From positions 62,001 through 126,000 of the forward strand of contig NC_060017.1 in assembly GCF_021134715.1 (NCBI RefSeq): a stretch of 64,000 nucleotides of DNA, written 5' to 3'. The DNA is from Daphnia pulex. Taxonomy: Eukaryota > Arthropoda > Branchiopoda > Diplostraca > Daphniidae. The translations under genes were made by a program, and so were the position numbers. Numbering within the stretch: the stretch's first letter is position 1; each line of letters opens with the position of its first letter. Shown here piece after piece: positions 46,501-59,317 of this stretch. The notes under the pieces were generated by a model that was not told the DNA's origin, made no database searches, and was given only the letters and a program-made list of their open reading frames with translations.

Positions 46501-49500
46501 AGAGCAAAGCGGTTGACGACGTGGCTCCCAACCAACTTAATGATGTGGGTCGAAGTCGTGAAACGGACGTCTGCTTTGAGCGTCGTCAACTTGACGGCCG
46601 AAAAGGGAACCTCGAGGGTGGAACAGGCCAAGCAAGGATCTCTCTCCAGGTAATAACCGTCCAAGTGGACCAGACTGGCTAGAGCGTTGTACAGCACGGT
46701 ATTGGGATGGCGGACGATGAGCTGATTTTCTTCCTTCAACAAGGCAACGGCCCGGTCAACGTAGCCGGGTAGTGAATTTTCCATCCCGGGAGTCTTGATG
46801 GTGAAATAACCAAGCAGATCGACAAACTGGGAAGCTTTTCGGCCGTAGAGTTGGAGGCCAGACCACAGAGACCACATGAGAGCGACCAGGTCTTGCTGCT
46901 GGGCCACGGTAGAATGGCGACAAAACGAGTGGACTAGGGCGTGCGCATGCCAGCGGACGGCCGTGACGTTGCAGTCCAACAGGAAGCGGAAAATGAGGCG
47001 GCTAATCAGACGGCGCTCCACGGTGCGATGTAGCTGCTGGACAAAAATGCCGCAGACGCAGCCTTCGGCGCCCGTACACGAACTATCCAAATCCCATGGC
47101 TCTGTCGTTAGGTCCGACTCTGTGGATTTCTTGGCGGTCGGCTGTCCTCCTGCGTTGGCGGGCAAGGAAGAAGCGCCGACGGTCGCCGCAACATTCTTCA
47201 ATGGACAGAAGGCGTAGCGCAGGAGCTGAAGGAGCGTGCAGCTCAGACCCTCGTCGATGAAACAAGTCAACTGGATAAGGAAGGACAGGGTGTCTTCGTG
47301 CTGTTGGCAGTAGAGCTGCCAGTTGGCCGTTCGCGTGACGGCCACGTCCAGGCACACTTTCAAGTGTTCCATGACTATCACGAGGTCGTCATAGGGCAAC
47401 ACCAATCCGTCGTGGTTGCCTTCCAGGGTCGAATCGAGCCCATGTTCCAGGGCCAGCTTCTTGACGTCATTGAAATGCGTTTCGATAGTCAAGAGATCCC
47501 TGCATTGGCGGTACTTTTCCTTGGAACCGCAGTGGAACAGCAGGAGTTTGCGAACGTGACGCTTGACCGTTGACGGGGTCGGAGCCGCAACGTACTGGCA
47601 CAGGCATTCTACCCAGCGCTGGTCCAACTGGACACCGCTATTGACTTTTTTGACGAGATAAGGCAAGCGCAGTGCCATTTCGGTGAGTAATTGTGAAAAT
47701 CCTAATAACACAACGAAAACCGTGATATTTTTAAGTAACAAGAAGATAGATCTATTAAGGTACAAGAAAATTAAATACCCTCGAAGATGTAACCGGTATT
47801 GCGATGAGTCAACGTTCTGGAAAAGAAAGGCGACAGGTCGAAAGCGGAAGGAGCTAAAGGCTGTTTGAGAAGACCCACAACGACGGGCGATTCATCGGCT
47901 CCGGTGGCCTTCCAGTGCAAGAGGATGGCTTGCAGAAGAACCAAGCACCGCTCCATGAGGCCGGCGTCCAGAAGAACTTTGGCGGCCACCGAGGCGACGG
48001 TCGAGAGAGATGCCGTGTTGCTGCGCCGCTGAGAGTGACTGGCTTTGCCGCCGCCACCGCCGCCGCTGCTGGACTTGTGATGATGAGTGGACAATAGGAA
48101 TCCGAAAAACTTCATGATCAGCAACTGGACTTCGTGTTGCGGTGTACGTTGACCGGCTACTTCGAGCGCGGCATCTCGTTCCAAGTCGAGTTCACAGACG
48201 GCCTTGGCCAGAGTTTGGTGGAGTTCACTCCTTTCAGTCGGGTCAGACGGGCGCAATTCAGACACCAAAATGAGCAAGACTTGGAGGAAGTGAATGGATT
48301 TAACGCCACCCTTCTTCTTCAATTCCGGCAAATCCTCCGTGATTCTCTTAAGCAAGGCCAGTCGCAATTGGCGGAAACGTTCTGCAGATGTGCTCGGCAT
48401 GTCATGCATTTCGTCGTCATTCGATTCCGGACCAGAGGCCACACCACTGGCTTCTTCCAGACTCATGGCGATGGCTAGCTGCATAATGTCATCCTCGTCG
48501 CTGTGCACTGGCTGGCGTCCGGACAGGGCGGAAGATAGGATCGATTTGCCTGCACAGCCCGTCTTCATGGTCCGCTGGAGTGCGGCTTTGGCAGCGTGGC
48601 TGACGCTAGCGTCATCGCAAAGGAGTAGGCCGATGTAGTGATCCATTACCGGGGCCATCCATTTCTGAGGATCGGTGAGAGCCACGGAGAAGAGCACGTC
48701 AACGATGGATTGGACGCAGAAATCAATCTGGGCCACGCCTAGTTGGCCGACAGGACTCAAAAGTGGATTGCGAGCTCTTTCGCGATGGAGGCGGCGACCG
48801 ACGGCCAATAAATCGCCGAGGAAGTTGCCGGTTGTAAATTGTATCAAGTTCTGCGGTTGGGTGGTGGCCACTGATTTCGTGATGGTCAGCACATTGTAGA
48901 ATGCCTCAGGATCGAGATGGATCGGAGATGTTTCATCCATGATGGCCTTTAAGTTGTCCAAGACAGACGTCAGCAAGACTCGGTCCTTGTAGTCGTGATA
49001 GGCGGCTCTGGATGGATGAATGGTGGCCAAAAGTTGCTTGACAACTCCAGGAACGCAACTGCCTCCACTCCAGGTCATAGTCAAGATTTGTGTCGACAGA
49101 CGGAGAACGTGTTCTTTAGTGGCCGGCGGGCAGGCAGAAGTCAGACCTGCCAGCGGTAGCGGTAGCGATAGAGATCCTTCGAGAAGAGCCACGGCTCCTC
49201 CAACCAACTGATCCAGCATCAACTGAGCCGGACTCTGAATGGCCAATTTATTGCAAGATCCATTCGATTGCAGGACAGGACTCTGCAAAAGATGACCTTG
49301 CGTCGCCGGTAAATTGAGTGCACCGTTACTGCCGCCGGTTCCAGCCAGCTGATCTTCAGCGTCTTCCGGCCAGCCAAAAGCCTCTTTGGTTTTCCCATAG
49401 ACTTTGATGGAATCAATCATCGTGACGCCCAGCGGATCGTTGGAAGATCCGAACGAGAGGACGAGTTTCTTGTCCGCTTGGAGACTTTCCTCCTTCGTCA

Positions 49501-52500
49501 ACGGGATGTCATACCAGCGGTATCGTTGCAAAACAAACGGGATGTTGCGGCCGAAAATCTCGACGCAGGTGGGAGCCCTTTGCACTTCCTGTGAGCCGAC
49601 GAGGATGCGAACTCCGACTATAACGCTGGACGTCTCAGGATTGGTCACCTCGACGCTAAAGCCGGACTGTTTGGTACAGGCGATGTAGAGGCCGCTAGTG
49701 TTGAGTCGGTGTTTCAGCTGGGTGGAATTGTACACGTGCAGCAGGTCGTTGCCGCCAAACTCGACGTCGTTCATGGCCGTGCAATTCTCGAAGAAATCCG
49801 TAGGGAAGGTCGGCGTCGAAGCGCCTGAACCTCCTTTGGCTCCATTGACGCTCTCCTTGCGGACCATTTTTGGTTGCGTCGATGAAAGAATTGGCGGCTG
49901 CAGAGTGGGCGTCAACCAGAAGTTGGTCATTTCCGGCGACGCCATAAAGATCCTCAACGACCCGTCGTCGCACAACAAGATGAGCGTCGTACGCGGTTCC
50001 GTTTTGTCCTGTCCCGTGTTGACGATGTGGCGGACAGCCACCAAGTCCGTTACTTTGACTTTGGCGGGCACCACCTTGATTTCCTCCACTAGGATTCGTT
50101 CTGGCTCCACCATTATGACCACCGGAGTGTAAGAGCTTTGAGTCAGAGTCAACAACAAACCCTGGTAACAACAAGAAACATGAAATAAATTGGAGAGGTT
50201 TCGAGTAAATCAGAATGAAATATTTACCGGGTGTCCCTGGACTTCGGTCCATTGGCAAAGCGGCTGATGAGGTCCGGCAGACTGCAAGGCCGTGCTCGAA
50301 CTCGCTGATGGCGTTCCCAGTTTCAGGGAACTTCCTCCTCCACTAGCAGCAGCAGCAGCGCCGCTTTTAGCCGGAATGTGAACCGGGTGAAGCGGTCCTA
50401 GTTGCAGCTCATTTCGACTGTCTTCCGTCACCGTGGCCATAAAAGTTTTCCCTTGGGCATAGCTGAAGCAGAGGAGTTGAAGACAATGGGAATAATAAAC
50501 AGAAACGCCACCGCCTCCCGTTTGGCCGTTGCTCTCCTTCACTTCAGGATGAGTCACGTCCAGTATGTTGGTCACGTAAAACGGGCCGTGACGGGCTGAG
50601 CTCTCTTGACTGAGCGGTTGCCAATAGATGTAGCCGGACGACGAGATGAAAAAAGTAAACTGGGCGCCGTCTTGGCGGAACCAGAAAGCACAGTCGCGAA
50701 CTTTGCCACTGGGCAACAGGAAAAAGTACTGCGGACTTAAAACGTCAACAGACAAGTCATAAATTTTGACAAAATCGGCGGTGATGACGGCCAGCTGGGT
50801 GGCATCTAATCACAAATAAAAATTCCTCGTAAAATTGATTGTTTCACATTTTTTTTTAAATCAATTCGATTGCGTCACGCTTACCACCGGGCAGCCAGAC
50901 GGCTTTGATGATAAAGTTTCCCGTCTCCAACTGCGGATGCAATGCCAAATGGTCTTGGACCGATCCACCTGAAGTCAGCGTCATGACGTGAACTTCCTTC
51001 AAGCCGCAAACGGCCAGTACATCTTCGTTGGCTGGATTGCTGGCCATGCTCAAGACGGTGAAAGGAACAGGGGCCGAGCTGAGTCTTGTCAGCGTCAATT
51101 TCTTCTTGGAGGCATCTGCCTGCTTCAAGAGCGAACTCAATTGCAAAACTGTTACTTTGCCCTTTTCGTGGCTCATGGCCAAATGTTGCCTCCGTCCGTA
51201 CGGCGAGGACAAACAGCACATTGAAACCTGCCAGCCATAAAGTCCAGGGATTAGCATTGATTAAGCAATATCATTCAAAAAAAAAACTCTCATGTTTATC
51301 GTTACCCTGCGTAGAACGTGGGCAGAGAGCAACTGCCTGATGGTCTGGCCCTGGTCTCCAGTGAAACTCATCCGGACATTCTCGAAAGCTCCTTCCTGCG
51401 ACCCCAGAGTGGGGATCATGAGGGATTCAGAGGCCACTATAGTCTTGGGCTCGTGGTGCAGTTGATGGAGCGTGCGACGGGCACGCTGAAGACTACCGAC
51501 GGGCGAAAGTCGTTTACTTGCTCGTTCGATGGACGGCAACAGAGAGTTGAGAATGTCCACAACAGCGGCGGGAAGTTCCGACGATCCAGTGACTTGAAGG
51601 AGCTCGTTCAAGTAAGGCTCCAGCTGTTTCGTCAGGATGCGACGTCTCTCCGAAAGTTCGTCGTTGGTAGGCAAATCGCCAAATCCATCAGGGCCGTCCA
51701 ATTCCCCGCGATAAGGAACGTAAGCCATGGCGGCAGCCCCTCCGAAACCCAACTGTTGGAGCAGCGCTTGGTCCATTGTAGCATGATGGAGGCCCCTGGC
51801 CGACGCGCTGTCTCGAGAACGCATGGGAGCGTCTTCTTCCGGCTGAGGAGGTCGGCGGACCAAAGCCTGGCACGATCTGTCGTCCTTGGCACCGCAGTCA
51901 CAGAAGAAACTGCCGAATTTGGCGTAAGTCACATCATGATCCCGGTGGCAGACTTTGGCACAGACGGAACAAACGCCGACACCGTCCACCATCCGGCACG
52001 TGTGACAGTGATACCAGTGTTGATTCATGAATTCTTTTTGCGTGATGACAAAAGTGCACCTACAAAATTAAAATCAAAATAATTTTTTTATTTTTTTTAT
52101 TCGTAATTTGTTTCTTCTAAGAATCCGCCAAAAATTCAAAACTTACAGTTGATTGCACAAAAGATCCTCGTCCGATTCGTCGCCATCACTCTCGACGTCG
52201 TCACCTAGTCCCAGTTCGTCGACCGTCCAGTCTTCCACGTCGGCCGTGAGCGGATTACCTTCGATGGATTCCAGCAATCCGCTAGACATTTCGGAGGAGG
52301 ATGGCTCGTTCCCCGCACCAGCACCATTAGCGCTGCTGCTGCTGCTGCTTAGCATTCGAAGAGCGTAGAGGACATCGGTCGTGTACTGCAGCAAACAACA
52401 GAACGAAGCCAGCTCCGGCGGTGGCGAACTCAAGTCTTCCTGATTGAGAGCCGTCCAGGATTCGGTCGGCATCACTTGCTGATATTTGAGCAGCCAATCT

Positions 52501-55500
52501 AGTGCGGCCAAGAACAAGTCACGATGGCCAGAACCTTGGCCAACTCCGGCCAATTTGACCATGATAAGCACCAGGTCTGGTGTCACGTTTCCTCGACTGT
52601 TGGGCGACAAGTGCTTCAACAGTATTTTGAGCAGTGTCCGGGCAAAACTCTCCGCTTCGCCCTTGCGGAAGGCGAACTGCGTCAAGTTTTGCAGCAAAGA
52701 TATTCCATCCTGAGGGCCGAGTTTCCCTGAAGAACTTCCGGCAATCGGGGCAATTTTTTCCTCTTCCGCCGTGTCAGATCTGACGACCACCGGCGTGCTG
52801 CTGCCAGCTGGTTGCTGCTGGATTTCCTCATCGTCTTGACCAGTCAAATGCCGAAGGATGGCAAATTCAATCCATGCTTCCAAACGATCCTCGTCGATCC
52901 TGTCCAAGTTCAACAGCGTCAAACATAGGTTATCTAAATCAGTGTCGTTCGTTTCCGATGATTTCAGCATCTTGTTGATGAAGCAATAAACCGATTTCCT
53001 AGACAAAGGGGGGACAAAAATGCATTAATAAGCGTTGAAGGAGGGCAGGATCAAATGTTACACCATACCTGTAGGTCGGCGATAGCTCCGGCGTCGTCGT
53101 CGAGAAAATAATGTCCCATAAGGAATGGACTTCCTCTTCGAAAGTGTAGAATCGGGAAAGTGGGTGGCGAGTGAGTGGATTTTCCACGCAAGATTCCAGG
53201 AAGCGAATGCACTCTTCGAGGGCTTTCTCTTCCAAGCAGCGGACTGGCGCTCCACAAGCGGTTACCAGCGAATGGCAATGACTGATGACGATGTACGAGG
53301 CAATATCTTGATAGCGATCGCTGTCGGCCGCTCCCACTAGACGTTCCATAACCAGTTGAACGAGATCGACCAAATTTTCGAAGCAGGCGTCCAGTGCTAT
53401 AGGGAAGAAGACGCCAACCAGCTCTTTTTCGGCCTCTTCCGAGTTTGGATACCAGACGACTAGGTCGTTGGCCAGCCGAACAGCCGCGTTCAACAGGTGA
53501 CGCAAAGACGATGCCGGGCTGAAGACGGATTGCGACGACAACAGTTGTAGATGAGCGCTCAGAATACCGTTGAGATACGATTCAGACGGAATCAGATCGC
53601 CAGACTGGCCCGAACGCCAGGAGAAAAAAGCTGGAAAGTCGGAGTTGCTGCTGTTCCAGCGATCGAGAGCAGCCCGTAGGAAGGGCGGGAGGCAGAGAGC
53701 CAGAGTTGGCGTAATATTGGCCAGCTTGCAGCCACGAGTAGAAGATATGGCCAGCAAGTGTTGCAGTGCTTCGGCCTCACTGGAACCTTCAAGCGTTGGA
53801 GTGTCGGTGCTGTTTCCCAGTGCGTCATGCAAAACACAACGCCGCGACAGACTGGCCACCGAATCGACCAAATCGCAGAGTTCCATGAAAATTTCTTTGG
53901 ATATTTTCGACGTTTTGGGCAACTTCTCTGTCGGACTGTCCAGGACGCGGTATGATTCGTCCCCGTTGTCTTTATTGGCGCATTCGTCATACAAGAGACG
54001 CAACCTTTTGACGTTTGAAAGTTAAAAAAGAAAAAAAAAAAATGGACCAAAAATGAATTCACACCAAATTGCTATCGATCATTTCTGAACTAAATACCTG
54101 GCTATAACCATGTCCATGACGAGGACATCCCATAAATCTGGAACGGCAGCAATATCTTTGAGGCGAGAAGATTGCCGCATTCCTTGACCCAATTGCTTGG
54201 CCACTTTGACCAGGAAGGCCGTGCTGTTGGCGTGCTTGGCAGCCGCTTTAACGATGAAGATGGCTTTCTGAGTGGTCAAACCCTGCTTGACCAGACAGTC
54301 CGTAATCCAGGCATTGTAGACCTTGTGGGCAGATCTCGGACCCCACAACAAGGCGTGGAGCAAAGCGGAAGGCTCAAGCTCCACTCCACTCGTTGCAAGT
54401 CCTTCCATGACGGGTACGGAAGGGGGTAGACACTGGACAAGTCTCCAACCGGCATTAAAGCAATACTGGACGGCACACAGTGCGCTATAGTCACGCTTGT
54501 CCTTGCGGACGCTGTGGAACTCGCACTGGTGGACAACATGCAGCACATTCAGGATGGCGCCGTACAAAGACGAATATTTGAAGGAGTCCGATGGAGCTAG
54601 TAAAAAGCTGCACGCCAATCCATCTAATACGAAAAATAAATAAATAAATAAATAAAACGAACCAAAAATTAGTTTAACTTCATCATCATTTCAACTTGAG
54701 CCATAAAATTGCAAAATTACCAAGTTTAGGAAGGTCTTGATTGTTGCTGTCTACGTTACTTAGGAGATAGAACCGGGGGCGAATGGAGCAGCCTTCGTCT
54801 TCGGAGCCATATTTCCGGTAATTATCTTCCAATTCCTGGCAGCAGTTGTACATTCTGCTGGGCTGTTGAGCGTCATCGGCTCTCCCATTGCTGGATATTC
54901 CAGCCGAGCTGAGCAAATTCCACTGAATCTGCTCCAGCATGGCGACCGGAGCGTCGTAAAGGTTTTTGATGAGGTACTCTAGCAGGAGTAGGATCCGAGC
55001 GAGCAACATCAGTTGCGTGTCGTGCAAAGGGATGATGCTGAAGGCGGCCTGAGCAGCGCGGATCAGCGTCTGTGCACAGAGAAGTAAGATGGCTTTCTTT
55101 TGCATCAACTGCAGCGAGTGGAACAGGAAGAGCAGGAGCTGGGCGTGTTCTACGTTTAAGTCCTCGGTCTCCCGATCTCTGTCACCGGCAACGTGCGGAT
55201 CTTCAATGTACTTGATCATCGTCTCCAAGAGCCGCCTCCAAATGGATAAGCAGGCAGCTTCACTTGTTTGACGAGCTTCTTCTTTGCTGTCTTTCCGATG
55301 TTTAGACAAAAGGACCTGGGCTAAGACGGCCAAGCTCCTCGGATGAACCAGGAGCGGCCAATCTTCTTCTTCCGACCACGGATTGACGTTCAAGTGGCTG
55401 AGCAAGGCGATTTGCAGGGACGGACTCATCAGTTCGTAAGCCAGCAGGTTGTGCGTGTAGCGAGCCAACGACTGCGAGAAACGGCTGAAGAGCTGGCCCA

Positions 55501-57958
55501 GAGTTTGTCCGAAAAAAGCGGCGATTGTCCCAGTCTCGGTTCGAGCCGTTTCGCGATCGAGATCCTTGACAATGGCGGCCAAGAGAATCAGCTGATGTTC
55601 CGACAGGCTGTTGATGGTGTACTGCCTCAGACGGGGTGAGCAGAGCATGTGATCGTTCATGAAGGCAAAGATTTGCGTGGCCAACAGGATGTAGCCATGC
55701 GGTTCACCCTTGTCGGGGACGGAAAGGGAAATATCCAGATTCCGGTGGCACGATTTCGAGGCGTTACGGGCATCTTCCGGATCGTGGGGCCCGCCCTTGT
55801 TCTTGCCATTCTTAGGCTCAGGCGGCGTGATCGTCTCTTCGAACCAGTGACCAAGAATCGGCTCACTGTCGTCATCGTCTTCCTCTTCTTCGGCAGCGCT
55901 GCTCTCTTCCGAGCAACTGAAATCGTCGTCGTCGTAATAGGTGGCCGAATCGGACAGTGACACCGTTTCTCCGTCGCCATTCTTCTGAATGCGTTTCAGG
56001 TTGCACGACTTCCGGTAGCTAACTGTGGCGACGTGGAAGAGCAACTGAGTCAGAGGCAGGTCCGAAAGCAATCGGAAAATTCTCTGGCTGTGTGTGTAGT
56101 TTTCCGTGACATCAAACCCCGCAGAGCCAACGGGCGTGGGTTGAGTTTCTTCCGTCTCCAGCATGCCATTAGGCTCCAATAGTTTCTCCAAAGTGGCAAG
56201 CGCCTGCGAAGCCAAGACAACCGACAGGCCTCCGTAGCCTTGCTGGATTTTAGTCAAATTGATTCTCGATCCATCCTTGTGTTTGCTCGGAGACTTGCCC
56301 TTGTCTTCTTTGGTTCCCTTTTCTGATCCCGTCTATTTGAGTCGAAAGAGAAATTTTGTTATTAGACGAAGAGGGAATTTCGAAATGGCAGCGAGTATCA
56401 TCTAACCTGACTGGTATGGGTCATTTGACCCTGTAATCCCGACAGTAGAAGCCAAGCAGCTACGTACAGAAAGTTATCGTAGTACATCCGGCTGCTGCGA
56501 GGCGATCTCTGGATGAGAGTTGCCAAGGTTTGATAAATCTCGACGGCTGTCTCGACGACCGTGACGGCGTTGCTTTCCCATTCTTCTTCTCGGTTGCAAA
56601 CGGCCGTCGCCGCATTAGGACTGGCCGACTGCTTCGATGGGGGCATGTTCGGATTGCCGCTTCCGGCAGATTTGGTGGGGGCAGGGCTCACAGCAGCAAA
56701 GATACTGTGAGATGTCGCCACAGATATAGCAGCCAATAGGCAGCCCATTCCCAGTTGGGTCAGCTGGCGCAAACGCTCTTTTGTAAGAGGCTCCAACAAG
56801 GGCAAATTTAAGGCTTTTTTGGCAAGAAGGACGTCTTCTTTGAGGTGGGTAATATTTTGTTTTAGCTGTTGTGCTTCGTTTATCGATGAAGGTAGCCCGA
56901 GCCCCAAGCCTTCCACTGCGCCATTCCACTTGTCGATAAAACTTGCCACGTTGGGTAGCGACAGGCAAAAGTTGACGATAGTGTCGGCTGCATCCATGCT
57001 GCACAAGTTAGCAATGTTCTGATTGCATACAGTTGACTAAATAAATGGAAAAATAAATATTAGAAGGAAAGAATTGAAGTATCAATAAACCTAGGCTTAC
57101 CAAATTTTGAGTGGTGTTATCTTTTCGAGTGAAACTTGTTGTAGATTCACCCTCACTTATCAGCTGAGTCATGGCTTTTTCAAACATGGCACCAGGGATA
57201 ATTGATACAAACTGATCCAGCAAAGCAGCATTCAAATCTGGTCTATTTTTCTTTACAGTTTCAGAAACTCCAGAACCTGATGAATCATTTAAAACAATTT
57301 TAATCATCAGATTATTCTGTCAACATGCAGCTTTCTGAAAAAATGAGAAAAAAAATCTTGCCAGAATCCTTTGATTTGTCAGAGTCCTTCAAGTAGCTTT
57401 CAAGTAATTCGAAATCTGTGTCATTCATCTCCAATGCCCCAGTACTCAATGCCTTCAATGCAAGAAGGATATGACTAGGCTGAACAGCTTGAGAGCTAGG
57501 ATTTTGAGCCAACAAATCATTGCAGGACTTTTTCAGTGCTCCCAATAAGCTGGGCATAATAATCTTGCAGCTGTTGGATATGATTCCTCCAAATGTAAGG
57601 TTTCCTAGTGTAAAAAATGTTGAATTAACAGGCAAAGAAGCAGGCAGGAATGATTGAAATTAAGTACTTACTTTGTGAGGCATTTCGAACAAAAAAATCT
57701 GCCAGCAAAATGCTCAGAGTAGGGTTGAAGTCATTATCATCATTTGCAGTCAAACTGCTTTCACTAGAAAATGTACAGGAAAAAACTATTAATTACAGAA
57801 CCTTTTCTATTGAGATCAAACCAAGGATTATATTACGTTTTACCAACGCATTTCGCAACATCTAGTAAGTTGCCTTGCGTTTCATTTTCAGCTCTACGAG
57901 CCAGGCATCGTTTCTGTAAAATCAAACTCCAATCTGATCCTGGGCTACTGCCCGCCAT
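40557..57958 (-). CDS. UBR4: E3 ubiquitin-protein ligase UBR4 (poe)
   Basis: A 17.4-kb gene of about 27 coding exons, estimated product about 5,150 residues (human 5,183), so essentially complete. It starts [17 protein letters not shown] (57958) and stops TAG (40557-40559). Large exons include 54722-56335, 47778-50158, 45957-47690 and 41270-42069. The UBR box (about 52060-51840) carries the Cys/His zinc ligands [22 protein letters not shown] and [10 protein letters not shown]. The Cys-rich block at 46250-46090 ([20 protein letters not shown], then [20 protein letters not shown]) and the hemi-RING ([19 protein letters not shown], about 41890-41830) match the UBR4 catalytic module. The C-terminus matches the conserved [11 protein letters not shown] and [12 protein letters not shown]4 recognises N-degrons and acts as a ubiquitin chain elongator in proteasomal and autophagic turnover; poe is the Drosophila homologue. 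Introns are small, one in frame without stops (about 41205-41270). Confidence 0.95.
51840..52060 (-). other. UBR4: UBR box (N-degron-binding zinc domain) of UBR4
   Basis: The exon encodes [20 protein letters not shown], then [20 protein letters not shown], then [14 protein letters not shown]. All Cys and His zinc ligands of the UBR box family are in place. It binds basic N-terminal residues of substrates in other UBR proteins. It begins just after the exon junction from LLCNQL. Confidence 0.9.
57277..57361 (-). other. UBR4: probable GC-AG intron in UBR4
   Basis: The exon ends in gattctg and the next bases on the minus strand are gcaaga; no usable GT lies nearby. Joining to the exon beginning gttctggagtttc after atcag keeps the frame (DSG-SGVSET). 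Intron length is 85 nt. Confidence 0.6.
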
Positions 57959-59161
57959 TTTTACGAAATACTGTTAAGACAAAAAGATGCAAAAGAAAAA
58001 CACAAATATCGGCGAAAAGAAATATTGCAACTGAGTCCTTTCTGTCGGTTTTTTCGGTTTGTGCTGTGAATCAGCTGTTAAGAACCAAATGCTACTAAAC
58101 AGTAACTTTGAGGTCAATACCGAACTGCGCCAATCTCAAACGATATCAAGCAAAAATAGCATCACGTTTGATAAGAGTGCGCAGCAGGAAAAATTATTAT
58201 GCAGTTTCTTTATTTCACCATGATTTGAGTCATTTGACTGTGGTTCATGAAAATTCGGTGGATAGATAGGGCATTGTTTTATTCATTCAAAATTGCTTGT
58301 CGTTTATTGCGAAAATACTAAAATAGCGAGTCGCTAAAAGCTACGGTAACAACTTTTAGATTATCAAACTTCCGTAGATATCTCTTGATCTACGCTCAAT
58401 GGCTACATGATAAGAGTAGTCACTAGACAGCACCCAGTCCAATAGTTATCAAAACAACTACCAACAGTTACAAACAACTGCATAATGAAGCACAACATTT
58501 TGAGACTTAGATCATTGTCCATTGTACATTATTTCGTCATTTTAATGTCTTATTTTTAGTGTTTGTTATTTATATAGTGTTTGGCTGTTTGCATCGTAAG
58601 AAAAGGTAACAAGGTGTACTCGAACGATGAGTAGGCTAACAGAATTGAAAAAAATTCAAATAAGAACCATCAAACATGTTATCGTCATCGTTCAGAGTTC
58701 CAATCATTGTGTTATTTCTTCATAATGATGGATGAAGCCTTTTTTGAACGAATGCAATAATTAACAAAACAATGAGAAACTTTACGATATACAAAAACAA
58801 GCATAAACAATATTCACAGAGGCTCAACTTTATCATGACTCTATCCCTGGATTATTCTTCAAATAAGAAATTAACACGAAATTAATTTTTAATATACTAT
58901 TCGTCTATTCTCAAGTTTTTTGTTTTTTATTTTCGTCACATCTTGTTTTTCTCCTTTTAATTATGTTGTTAAGTAAGTCAACAAATGTCGTATCTGTAAC
59001 GCAGTTTACAAACAGTAGCTGTAAATGTGTTTTTTTTAATTCTTACAGCTGCATTTAGCATTTAGTTTCAAACTGTAGTTAGGGGTCACTATTCGGAAAA
59101 AAGAGAATTTGCGTAATCGATCATGGCCATAAAGTAGGCCTTGAATCGACTTCCTTGCTTT
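57959..59161. other. 1.2-kb intergenic region left of orphan exon
   Basis: UBR4 promoter on the left; no coding sequence or repeat recognised. Confidence 0.45.
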
Positions 59162-59317
59162 CTACCTTCGTGTGAAATTATTCAATATGGCCACCAAGAG
59201 TTCTTTAGTTAAACTGGCAATTGTTTCTTCAATTTCTTTGATTTTTTGACGGGCGATCCTTGTGGCTTGTACAAGAGAGAAATGAGCTGCACAACTGTCA
59301 CCTGATCCATTGTTCCT
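59162..59317 (-). CDS. probable terminal coding exon of an unrecognised gene
   Basis: After a splice-acceptor-like tttgcgtag, the minus strand reads NNGSGDSCAAHFSLVQATR then IARQKIKEIEETIASLTKE then LLVAILNNFTRR and a TAG stop. The 51-residue tail is strongly helical with a coiled-coil heptad pattern from about residue 20. I do not recognise the family. Upstream exons, which should lie to the right on the minus strand, were not found within 2 kb, so they may be far away or the exon may be orphaned. No start codon is present, as expected for a 3' exon. Confidence 0.45.
   Translation of the reverse strand, partial: RNNGSGDSCAAHFSLVQATRIARQKIKEIEETIASLTKELLVAILNNFTRR

Noticed and set aside
46173..46682. 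169-residue plus-strand frame
   Set aside because: Antisense to the zinc-rich UBR4 exon.
51318..52082. 254-residue plus-strand frame
   Set aside because: Antisense to the UBR box exon of UBR4; no recognisable domain.
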